A stretch of 13,812 nucleotides of DNA from GCA-2748575 sp033722575 (lineage in GTDB: Bacteria > Pseudomonadota > Gammaproteobacteria > Pseudomonadales > Ketobacteraceae). The notes beneath the pieces were generated by a model that was not told the origin of the DNA, made no database searches, and worked only from the letters and a program-made list of their open reading frames with translations. Numbering within the stretch: the stretch's first letter is position 1; each line of letters begins with the position of its first letter. Positions 8,234 through 13,812 of the stretch are shown in pieces. A program made the position numbers and the translations under genes. The stretch covers positions 1 to 13,812 of the forward strand of contig JAWVYU010000109.1 in the NCBI GenBank assembly GCA_033722575.1. The letters run 5' to 3'.

Positions 8234-8294
8234 CTGAACTGTTCAGACAGCACTGTTCAGATAACACTGTTCAGATAACACCCGTCAGAAAACA
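8234..8294. repeat. 14-bp tandem repeats (about four units) with a palindrome, upstream of pat
   Basis: Units of CTGTTCAGATAACA run head to tail. 8239-8252 is a variant, 8253-8266 and 8267-8280 are identical copies, and 8281-8294 is diverged with 10 of 14 matching. The first unit overlaps the 13-bp palindrome CTGAAC-T-GTTCAG (8234-8246). The heptamer TGTTCAG occurs again at 8377-8383, minus its first base offset, just before the pat start. The array may be an operator array or a slippage-prone microsatellite-like repeat. The repetition is seen directly; a regulatory role is inferred. Confidence 0.75.
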
Positions 8295-8322
8295 CTGACA
8301 GCTGATATGTGTCATCCTGATG

Positions 8323-8351
8323 TTAACTGTACTATGTTAGGTTACAGTTAA
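8323..8351. promoter_or_regulatory. Perfect 9-bp inverted repeat, candidate operator or leader hairpin for pat
   Basis: TTAACTGTA (8323-8331) and TACAGTTAA (8343-8351) are exact complements separated by 11 bases, ending 45 bases before the pat ATG. The 20-base centre-to-centre distance of the half-sites is close to two helical turns, which fits a dimeric transcription factor. The motif could equally fold as a hairpin in the 5' leader. A poor -10-like TATGTT (8333-8338) lies in the spacer, so binding here would overlap a promoter. The regulator is unknown. Confidence 0.5.
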
Positions 8352-8374
8352 TGCCATGTAAGTGGTGAATCAGA

Positions 8375-8404
8375 ATGTTCAGGCTGTCAGTGCTTAATGA
8401 ATAA
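8375..8404 (+). other. Possible 9-codon leader ORF overlapping the pat start
   Basis: ATG at 8375 opens a nine-residue peptide, MFRLSVLNE, that ends with TAA at 8402-8404, so it overlaps the pat ATG at 8397 in another frame. The pat start itself has no clear Shine-Dalgarno, and an overlapping leader could couple translation. The leader also lacks a strong ribosome binding site, so it may be a chance ORF. Confidence 0.25.
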
Positions 8405-11075
8405 ACACTTTCTTACTCCGTTCTTTGAACCCAAAACCATTGCTGTGATAGGTGCCAGCGAAACCCGGGGCAGCCTGGGAAACCAGCTGATGCTGCAGCT
8501 TGCGAAATCGGGCTTTTCCGGACAGTTGTTTCCGGTTAATCCCGGACATAAAAAGATCCATGGCCTGAAAGCCCGGGAAAACCTGCGCGATATCAGTGAG
8601 CCGCTGGATCTGGTTCTGATAGCCACGGAACCGGAATTTGTGATGACATCTCTGGAAGCCTGCGGTTCCCGGCAGGTTACAGATGTCGTTATACTCACCC
8701 CTATTGAAGACTACGGCTATCAGCACAGCAAAATCAGTCTGAATGATATTCATCAGATCGCCCGGCAGTGGGGTATCAAGATCATCGGGCCCAATGGCTT
8801 CGGACTGATTAATCCAACCCTGAAAGTTCGTGCCAGCCTGCACGACGGCGAAGTGGCCAGGGGTAATATCGCTCTGGTGTCACAGTCCGGTGCGGTCTGT
8901 TCTGCCGTGGTGGACTGGGCCAAAAATAATGGTGTGGGCTTTTCACATATCGTTTGCCTGGAAAAGTCCTTCAACGTGGATCTTGGCGAGGTACTCAGTT
9001 ACCTGCTGCTGGATGCCACCACCGAATGCATTCTGCTGTATGTGGAAGGCGTGCATGATGCGCGGACATTTTTAAGCGGGCTTCGTGCGGCGGCCCGCGG
9101 TAAACCGGTTATCGTGCTCAAGTCAGGCAGCCATATCAAACAGGCACAAACCACCATGTACCACACCGGCGCCATGGTGGGCGATGATGACGTGTTTGGC
9201 GCGGCTCTGGAAAGGGCCGGTGTGGTCCGTGCCGAAGCCATCAACGATTTGTTTCTGGGCGCCCGGGCATTCCAGGTACATCGCAAGGTGCGAGGCGACC
9301 GGATCGGTATTCTTTCCAATGGTAACGCCATGAATATCATGGCCTGTGACCGTGCCGATCACTATCAGTTGTCGCTGCCGGCCCTGCGGTCATCGTCGGC
9401 CAATAAAATGGTAACGGAACTGAGTGGTGTGGTATCGGCGAACAATCCGATACAGCTGGCGGCCGTGGCGAACGCTGATCAGTTCCGCGCAGCTTACCAG
9501 GTGCTGGCGGAAGATGATGGTAACGATATTATTCTGGTGAACTTTGCGCCACAGCCGGGAGTTTCTTCTTCAGCCATTGCCCGCAATCTTATTGAGGCGG
9601 CCAAAACCGTCAGCAAGCCATTGGTGGTGTGCTGGATGGGAGGCGACCAGGTCGCAGAGGCAAGGCGGCTGTTTCAGCAGGCCGGTATACCGGCATTCTC
9701 CACGCCGGAAAACGCCATGAAAGCTGTTGGCTACCTGGTGACTTACTTTCACAATAAACAGTTGCTGCTGCAAACGCCTGATCCCATCAGGGAGTCGGTG
9801 GCCCATGATCGCGATGGTGCCCGACTGATTATTGAGGGGGCTATGCAGGAGGGGCGCAAGCACCTGCTCCAGATCGAAGCGAAAGCGGTGCTCAAATCCT
9901 TCGGCATTCCGGTAAGCCAGAGCATCCTGGCCCGTTCCGCTAACGAAGCACTGGTAGCGGCAGAGTCGCGGGGCTTTCCGGTGGTGCTGAAAATCAACTC
10001 GCCGGATATACATCATAAAACGGATGTGCAGGGCATCAGTCTGAGTGTCAGCAATGCCCAGGCGGTGCGAACCGAATACAAAAAACTGATTGATCGTGTT
10101 AACCGGGCCCGGCCGGAAGCGCGGGTAGATGGTGTGATTGTGGAATCCATGCGGCTGGGAGCGAGTTCCCGGGAGCTTTATGTAGGCATAAAGCGCGATC
10201 CTGTATTCGGACCGGTCATTGCCTTCGGAATCGGCGGGTCCATGGTGGAAATACTGGCAGAGGCCGCCGTATCCTTGCCGCCGTTAAATGATTTTCTGGT
10301 AGCGAACCTGATTGACCGCACCAAGGCTTCCCGGCTGATTGAGCGTTTCAGGGATATGGCTCCGGTTAACCGGCCAGTTCTGGAAAAAGCCCTGCTGAGC
10401 GTTTCCCAGTTGGCCAGTGAACTTCCCTGGATTCAGACACTGGAAATCAACCCGCTGCTGGCGGATGAAGAGGGTGTGTGTGCGGTGGATGCCAGTGTGC
10501 ACGTGGGTTACATTCCTCCGGCCCAGGATCGCTATGCTCACATGGCGATACATCCTTACCCGTCGGATCTTACCAGCCACTGGCAACTGGCCAGTGGCAT
10601 GGATATCTGTATCCGTCCCATCCGGCCGGAAGATGCCGGCATTGAAAAAGAGTTTATCGAGAATCTGTCGAAGGAGTCCCGCTACTTCCGGTTTATGCAT
10701 GCGGTGAACAAGCTGACGCCGGAAATGCTGGTGCGTTTTACCCAGATTGATTATCACCGGGAACTGGCATTAATCGCTACCTATCTGGAAAATGGCGCGG
10801 AAAAGGAAATCGGGGTAGCCCGCTATGTGGCTAATCCCGACGGTGAAAGCTGTGAATTTGCGGTGGTGGTAGCAGATCAGTGGCAACGATCCGGTGTTGG
10901 TTACCAGCTTATGGAAGCCCTGATCAAGGCGGCCCGCCTGAAAAATTTCAGGTTTATGGATTGTATTGTGTTGCGGGATAACAAACCCATGCTGAAGCTG
11001 GCCCATTCACTGGGATTTGTGGAGGATTCCTCGCAGTCAGATGATGAAGTCTACTACCTGAAGAAAATGCTTTAG
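8397..11075 (+). CDS. pat: Protein lysine acetyltransferase Pat/PatZ type (acyl-CoA synthetase-like part plus GNAT)
   Basis: This 892-aa protein has the architecture of the E. coli PatZ (YfiQ)/Salmonella Pat family, about 886 aa, which acetylates lysines of metabolic enzymes such as acetyl-CoA synthetase with acetyl-CoA. Domains in order: CoA-binding Rossmann part (about 8-130, GAS at 19-21); succinyl-CoA-ligase-like parts (SQSGA at 162-166; HTG at 256-258, where ADP-forming acyl-CoA synthetases carry the phosphorylated His); ATP-grasp-like part (about 480-700, with K532 in VVLKINSPD and HKTD at 540-543); and C-terminal GNAT domain (about 735-892, acetyl-CoA loop QRSGVG at 830-835). The segments FTQIDYHRELALIA and CEFAVVV match PatZ closely. 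It is probably cytoplasmic. The ATG at 8397 is the only in-frame start before an upstream stop, but its ribosome binding site is weak. A deacetylase gene follows in the same transcript. Whether the ligase half is active cannot be told from sequence. Confidence 0.92.
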   Translation: MNKHFLTPFFEPKTIAVIGASETRGSLGNQLMLQLAKSGFSGQLFPVNPGHKKIHGLKARENLRDISEPLDLVLIATEPEFVMTSLEACGSRQVTDVVILTPIEDYGYQHSKISLNDIHQIARQWGIKIIGPNGFGLINPTLKVRASLHDGEVARGNIALVSQSGAVCSAVVDWAKNNGVGFSHIVCLEKSFNVDLGEVLSYLLLDATTECILLYVEGVHDARTFLSGLRAAARGKPVIVLKSGSHIKQAQTTMYHTGAMVGDDDVFGAALERAGVVRAEAINDLFLGARAFQVHRKVRGDRIGILSNGNAMNIMACDRADHYQLSLPALRSSSANKMVTELSGVVSANNPIQLAAVANADQFRAAYQVLAEDDGNDIILVNFAPQPGVSSSAIARNLIEAAKTVSKPLVVCWMGGDQVAEARRLFQQAGIPAFSTPENAMKAVGYLVTYFHNKQLLLQTPDPIRESVAHDRDGARLIIEGAMQEGRKHLLQIEAKAVLKSFGIPVSQSILARSANEALVAAESRGFPVVLKINSPDIHHKTDVQGISLSVSNAQAVRTEYKKLIDRVNRARPEARVDGVIVESMRLGASSRELYVGIKRDPVFGPVIAFGIGGSMVEILAEAAVSLPPLNDFLVANLIDRTKASRLIERFRDMAPVNRPVLEKALLSVSQLASELPWIQTLEINPLLADEEGVCAVDASVHVGYIPPAQDRYAHMAIHPYPSDLTSHWQLASGMDICIRPIRPEDAGIEKEFIENLSKESRYFRFMHAVNKLTPEMLVRFTQIDYHRELALIATYLENGAEKEIGVARYVANPDGESCEFAVVVADQWQRSGVGYQLMEALIKAARLKNFRFMDCIVLRDNKPMLKLAHSLGFVEDSSQSDDEVYYLKKML

Positions 11076-11096
11076 TGACAGGAGAGGTCTGGTTTT

Positions 11097-12023
11097 ATGG
11101 TAACAGCCTATATTTCCCACCCGGATTGTGAGCTTCATGAAATGGATCCGGGGCATCCTGAGTCGCCGCAGCGGCTGGTGAGTATCAAGGCGTTTCTTCA
11201 GGAACAAGGTGTGTTAAAGCATCTGAAACAGGTCAAGGCGCCAAAAATTGACAAAAACGATCTTTACCGGGTGCACCGGCGCGATTATGTGGATCAGATG
11301 TTTGCCATGGCACCAAAACAGGGGATGGAAGTGCTGGGTCCGGATGTGGTGGCGAACCGGCATACGCTGAATGCTGCCCTGCGGGCATCGGGCGCGGTAA
11401 AAAAGGCGGTGGATATGGTGATGAAGGCCAAGGTGGACAATGCCTTCTGCGCGGTCAGGCCACCGGGGCATCACGCGGAACGGGACAAGGCCATGGGGTT
11501 TTGCGTGTTTAACAATATTGCGGTTGGTGCCGCTTACGCGTTGTCAGCTTATGATCTGGAGCGTATTGCCATTGTGGATTTTGACGTGCATCACGGGAAC
11601 GGTACCGAAGACACCCTTCATGTGGATTCCCGTATTCTGTTCTGCTCCAGCTACCAGCATCCTTACTATCCATTCTCTGTTCCCGACAGCAGTCGCTCCA
11701 ATGTGGTTCACTTGCCGTTGCATGCGGGTACCAGTGGTGAGGAATACCGTGAGTGGGTACGGCAATTCTGGATGCCACGACTGAATCATTTCAGTCCGCA
11801 ACTGCTGATGATCAGTGCCGGTTTCGATGCCCATCAGGCAGACCCGCTGGCGGATGTGTATCTGGATGAGCGGGATTACCGCTGGGTGACCCGGGAGCTG
11901 AAAATGATCGCCGAACAGCATTGCAGCGGCAAAATTATCTCGGTTCTGGAAGGAGGGTATGATCTGAATGCCCTGTCACGTTCGGTGTGCGCCCACATCA
12001 AAGTGCTGGCGAATCTGGATTAG
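11097..12023 (+). CDS. Histone deacetylase family protein (zinc-dependent deacetylase)
   Basis: This 308-aa protein covers the whole arginase/deacetylase fold of bacterial class II-like HDACs, relatives of AcuC and acetylpolyamine amidohydrolases. Visible hallmarks are HPESPQR near the N-terminus; RPPGHHAE with the catalytic His pair 125-126; DFDVHHGNG with zinc ligands D163 and H165; AGFDAH with zinc ligand D244; and EGGYD with the transition-state Tyr288. All catalytic residues are present, so it should be active. The start has AGGAGAGG about 10 bases upstream and lies 21 bases after the pat stop, which makes a two-gene operon. The pairing suggests it removes acetyl groups added by Pat, in the manner of AcuA/AcuC in Bacillus, but polyamine or another acyl substrate is possible. 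It is cytoplasmic, as no signal peptide is visible. It ends 15 bases before a convergent gene. Confidence 0.92.
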   Translation: MVTAYISHPDCELHEMDPGHPESPQRLVSIKAFLQEQGVLKHLKQVKAPKIDKNDLYRVHRRDYVDQMFAMAPKQGMEVLGPDVVANRHTLNAALRASGAVKKAVDMVMKAKVDNAFCAVRPPGHHAERDKAMGFCVFNNIAVGAAYALSAYDLERIAIVDFDVHHGNGTEDTLHVDSRILFCSSYQHPYYPFSVPDSSRSNVVHLPLHAGTSGEEYREWVRQFWMPRLNHFSPQLLMISAGFDAHQADPLADVYLDERDYRWVTRELKMIAEQHCSGKIISVLEGGYDLNALSRSVCAHIKVLANLD

Positions 12024-12038
12024 AACGAGCGGGCCTCT

Positions 12039-12257
12039 TCAACAGTTGGGGTCCTTATCTTCGTCACAGTTATCGTCCGCCCGGTCCACCAGCTCCTCAA
12101 TAACGTCATCAATATCATCACCGGGCCGGTCTACCGGGCCGCTGTCCGTGCAGGCAGGCATTGTCAGCAACACCATCGGCAGCACCAGGGCAATTATCCA
12201 ATGGGCTTTGCTATGCCATTTCCCGCTCTGCCAGCTTTTGCCGGACCACAATGTCAT
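12039..12257 (-). CDS. Small acidic probable lipoprotein, unknown function
   Basis: This is a 72-aa protein with a basic N-terminus, a hydrophobic segment (about residues 20-34) and a Cys at 36 in LLTMPAC, a weak lipobox. It is thus either a lipoprotein or a Sec-exported/anchored peptide. The mature part is very acidic (DDIDDVIEELVDRADD), with Cys64 and Cys72 in a final Asp-rich DNCDEDKDPNC, which could bind divalent cations. GGGAGG lies 8 bases before the ATG, supporting this start, but GGAGG-CCG-CCTCC (12270-12258) can fold and hide it. The gene lies 103 bases downstream of the OmpA-like gene on the same strand and ends 15 bases from the convergent deacetylase gene. No family is recognised; coding is likely but not certain given the short length. 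Confidence 0.65.
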   Translation of the reverse strand: MTLWSGKSWQSGKWHSKAHWIIALVLPMVLLTMPACTDSGPVDRPGDDIDDVIEELVDRADDNCDEDKDPNC

Positions 12258-12271
12258 GGAGGCGGCCTCCC
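12258..12271 (-). promoter_or_regulatory. Ribosome binding site inside a small hairpin for the acidic lipoprotein gene
   Basis: On the minus strand GGGAGG (12271-12266) is followed by CCG and then CCTCC (12262-12258), directly before the ATG. The 5-bp GC-rich stem with a 3-base loop would occlude the Shine-Dalgarno sequence. The complementarity is seen directly; control of translation is inferred. Confidence 0.4.
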
Positions 12272-12300
12272 TTTGTTACAGCATGATACCGATGCGAGAT

Positions 12301-12350
12301 CAGCGCTGCTGTGGATGGCGTCGCACTGCCACCATCCACAGCATGCGCTG
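12301..12350 (-). terminator. Long hairpin after the OmpA-like gene, terminator/attenuator or mRNA-stabilising element
   Basis: GCTGTGGATGG (12308-12318) pairs exactly with CCATCCACAGC (12332-12342). The stem extends with CAGCGC (12301-12306) and GCGCTG (12345-12350) across a small bulge, giving about 17 bp. It starts 10 bases after the OmpA-like stop and sits between it and the small lipoprotein gene. No U-run follows on the minus strand, so it is more likely a processing/stabilising hairpin or a partial attenuator than a classical terminator. Confidence 0.55.
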
Positions 12351-12359
12351 CGCAAGTAG

Positions 12360-13073
12360 CTACTCTTTTATCTTGGGTATGATGATTTCCGCACGGCGGT
12401 TAATCTGGCGACCTTCGTCGGTTTGATTGGACGCCACCGGCGCACTTTCACCATAGGCCTGAAGCTTGATCCGGTCTTTGGAAACCCCTTGCTTGACCAG
12501 CTCCTCGGCTACCGCTTCGGCACGCTGTGCAGAAAGCCTCATGTTGTATTCAGCCGTTCCGATGGCGTCGGTATGGCCTTCCACCACCACCTGGGTGTCA
12601 GGGTTCTGTTTCAGATACTTCGCCACCTGTTTAAGCCGCTCGTCAGCTGCGCCCTGCAGTTTGGCTTTATCGAAACCAAACTTGACGTCATCCTGAATCA
12701 CCAGCAGGGTCGTGGTGTTTTCCTCAGCCTTCAGAGCCAGTTTGAGTTGCTGTTGTCTGGTTTTCGCGGCAGCGAATTGTGCTTCCAGTATCTCCTGTTC
12801 TGCTTTCATTTCGGTGATGTCGGCGCTTCTTGATGCCAGGTAATGCTGGTGTTCATAGGCTTCGCCTTCACCGTCATTTTTCCAGGTGCTTTCGGCCTGC
12901 TGTACCAGTGCACCTGTCTGATCAAGGCTTTCTCTGGCGTTGTCGCGAATGCGCTGTTCATTACTCAGTGCCTGATACCGGGCTTCCAGCTCTTTGAGAG
13001 ATACCGGCTTTTCGGTTGTGGCACAACCACTGAGCAGGGCAGCCATACATACTAGAATAAAATAAAATCTCAT
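12360..13073 (-). CDS. OmpA-family peptidoglycan-binding lipoprotein
   Basis: This is a 237-aa protein with a lipoprotein signal peptide (lipobox LSGC, Cys17, then Ala: outer-membrane sorting). Residues about 20-120 are helical and likely coiled coil (ITEMKAEQEILEAQFAAAKT). Residues about 125-233 are an OmpA C-terminal domain with the peptidoglycan (diaminopimelate)-binding residues D169 in EGHTD and R184 in SAQRAEAV, and the usual NRRAEI end. It probably tethers the outer membrane to the cell wall, as Pal-like proteins do, but its long helical N-terminal part distinguishes it from Pal. GGGAGGA lies 6 bases before the ATG. It follows the DUF4398-like gene after 28 bases, so they form an operon. 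Function beyond wall anchoring is unknown. Confidence 0.88.
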   Translation of the reverse strand: MRFYFILVCMAALLSGCATTEKPVSLKELEARYQALSNEQRIRDNARESLDQTGALVQQAESTWKNDGEGEAYEHQHYLASRSADITEMKAEQEILEAQFAAAKTRQQQLKLALKAEENTTTLLVIQDDVKFGFDKAKLQGAADERLKQVAKYLKQNPDTQVVVEGHTDAIGTAEYNMRLSAQRAEAVAEELVKQGVSKDRIKLQAYGESAPVASNQTDEGRQINRRAEIIIPKIKE

Positions 13074-13101
13074 GGTTTCCTCCCGTTCTATGCTGCATCA
13101 A

Positions 13102-13494
13102 TTATGAGGATTTCTTTTTCAGTTCTTTTTCCAGGGCATCGATCTGTGCCGTCAGTTTGTCGATGGCTGACTTCAGCTGACGATTATTGGTCGTCACCTG
13201 CGCAAGGGTTGCATCTGCTGCAGCTTTTTCAGCCAGGCGCTGAGCCTTCAGGAACTCTTCTTCCTGATAGGCTTTACGGGCCTCTTCCAGTTTGTCCTTG
13301 GCCAGGTTGTAAGACTGCTGTGCATATTGCTGGGCCCCCAGCGATTCAGCTTGTCGCACCTCATTCTCAGCGGTGGCAATCTGGGCATCCGGTGGCGCTA
13401 TGGTGGCACAGCCACCAAGTGTCAGCAGGGCAACGGAGCCTGTGCCAAGTAATAGCGACTGACATTTTGCTCGCGATCCTGTTATTGAAGGCAT
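13102..13494 (-). CDS. DUF4398-like small lipoprotein
   Basis: This is a 130-aa lipoprotein (lipobox LGGC, Cys29, then Ala) whose mature part is almost entirely helical and charged (AQIATAENEVRQAESLGAQQ, then YNLAKDKLEEARKAY and EEFLKAQRLAEKAAADATLA), ending in a coiled coil with Lys-rich tail. This is the pattern of DUF4398 proteins, which commonly sit next to OmpA-family lipoproteins. I chose the ATG at 13494 because AAGGAG stands 6 bases upstream and it gives a normal signal peptide. A longer in-frame start at 13542 would add 16 residues without a signal-like sequence. It is the first gene of the cluster, and its promoter should lie in the AT-rich DNA to its right. It is likely an outer-membrane/periplasmic protein; the role is unknown. 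Confidence 0.82.
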   Translation of the reverse strand: MPSITGSRAKCQSLLLGTGSVALLTLGGCATIAPPDAQIATAENEVRQAESLGAQQYAQQSYNLAKDKLEEARKAYQEEEFLKAQRLAEKAAADATLAQVTTNNRQLKSAIDKLTAQIDALEKELKKKSS

Positions 13495-13812
13495 AGCGTT
13501 CTCCTTGTTTGTTGTCCAATGGGTTTTGCTTTGTAAAAACATGTCTCTGCTTAAACCGGTTCGGAAAATTTTGCTGAAATTTCGCCTTTTCAGTGCGCTT
13601 TCAAAAAACGTTCCAGTTTGACTTGTCGATGAAATGATTCCTTAATGGCATATCTTCATGGCTATTCGTTATGAGAAATGTTTAATCTTTGAACGATCAG
13701 GGTGGTTTTGACCCTGTGAATGCTCAGGTGTATGGTGAAAATGGTGATTTTCTTTCTTTGAAAGGCTTGAATAACAGACAACTGTTAAGCAGCCAGGATG
13801 AAAGTGTTAACA
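13495..13812. other. AT-rich upstream region of the envelope cluster, no confident gene
   Basis: These 318 bases should hold the leftward promoter of the DUF4398-like gene; a -35-like TTGAAA (13604-13599, minus strand) has no good -10 partner. Small inverted repeats are CAGGGT/ACCCTG (13698-13703 and 13711-13716) and TAACAG/CTGTTA (13772-13777 and 13782-13787). Rightward, one frame stays open from 13686 to the window end with TTG (13689) or GTG (13716) as possible starts, and an ATG at 13798 opens another frame. A divergent gene may begin here, but the visible stretch is too short to call. Confidence 0.4.

Noticed and set aside
8234..8246. LexA/SOS box
   Set aside because: The palindrome CTGAAC-T-GTTCAG has neither the spacing nor the core of the gammaproteobacterial CTG-N10-CAG box.
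8234..8294. CRISPR array
   Set aside because: The 14-bp units are directly adjacent with no spacers, and no cas gene is present.
11968..12426. 152-aa + strand ORF spanning the end of the deacetylase gene and the small lipoprotein gene
   Set aside because: It is Ser/Arg-rich low-complexity translation, starts inside the deacetylase gene, and is antisense to a gene with a good ribosome binding site.
12423..12833. 136-aa + strand ORF
   Set aside because: It is antisense to the OmpA domain, which is unmistakable on the other strand.
13495..13542. Longer start for the DUF4398-like protein at 13542
   Set aside because: It adds 16 polar residues before a complete lipoprotein signal peptide and has no ribosome binding site, while the start at 13494 has AAGGAG at good spacing.
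13658..13711. 17-codon + strand ORF
   Set aside because: It has no ribosome binding site or conserved feature and is as short as expected by chance.

Overview
The window reads as chromosomal DNA of a Gram-negative bacterium, most likely a gammaproteobacterium of the marine or environmental kind (Marinobacter, Alcanivorax or Hahella-like). The basis is a Pseudomonas-type minor-pilin operon (pilX-pilY1-pilE), five or six proteins with lipoprotein-type or Sec signal sequences, an OmpA-family peptidoglycan-binding lipoprotein and a PatZ/YfiQ-type protein acetyltransferase. The exact genus cannot be named from sequence alone. Coding density is high, and I see no tRNA, rRNA, transposase, CRISPR array or phage gene.

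Layout. (1) Bases 1-5013, + strand: the 3' part of a type IV pilus minor-pilin operon. It holds PilX (cut by the window edge), a large PilY1 adhesin/tip protein of the subclass without a von Willebrand A domain, and the minor pilin PilE. (2) Bases 5083-5119: a 13-bp-stem hairpin between convergent transcripts. (3) Bases 5132-7336, - strand: a two-gene unit made of a secreted TPR protein followed by a purple-acid-phosphatase-like lipoprotein with all five metal-binding blocks. (4) Bases 7575-8204, + strand: an orphan lipoprotein of unknown function, divergent from the TPR gene, with paired palindromes in its promoter region. (5) Bases 8397-12023, + strand: a GNAT-type protein lysine acetyltransferase fused to an ADP-forming acyl-CoA synthetase-like part (Pat), followed 21 bases later by a zinc-dependent histone-deacetylase-family protein. 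This is a probable acetylation/deacetylation operon. The DNA in front of it carries 14-bp tandem repeats, a palindrome, a long inverted repeat and a short overlapping leader ORF. (6) Bases 12039-13494, - strand: a three-gene envelope cluster read right to left. It holds a DUF4398-like lipoprotein, an OmpA-like lipoprotein and a small acidic probable lipoprotein, the last two separated by a strong hairpin. (7) Bases 13495-13812: a non-coding or edge region with at most the first codons of a divergent gene.

How the genes work together. The pilus genes build the priming/tip complex of type IV pili. The phosphatase/TPR pair probably acts in the periplasm or outer membrane on phosphate esters. The Pat/deacetylase pair would set and erase lysine acetylation on central-metabolism enzymes such as acetyl-CoA synthetase. 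The right-hand cluster belongs to outer-membrane/peptidoglycan anchoring. The most distinctive item is the adjacent writer/eraser acetylation pair with its elaborate upstream region. I did not find a clearly new defence or mobile system.
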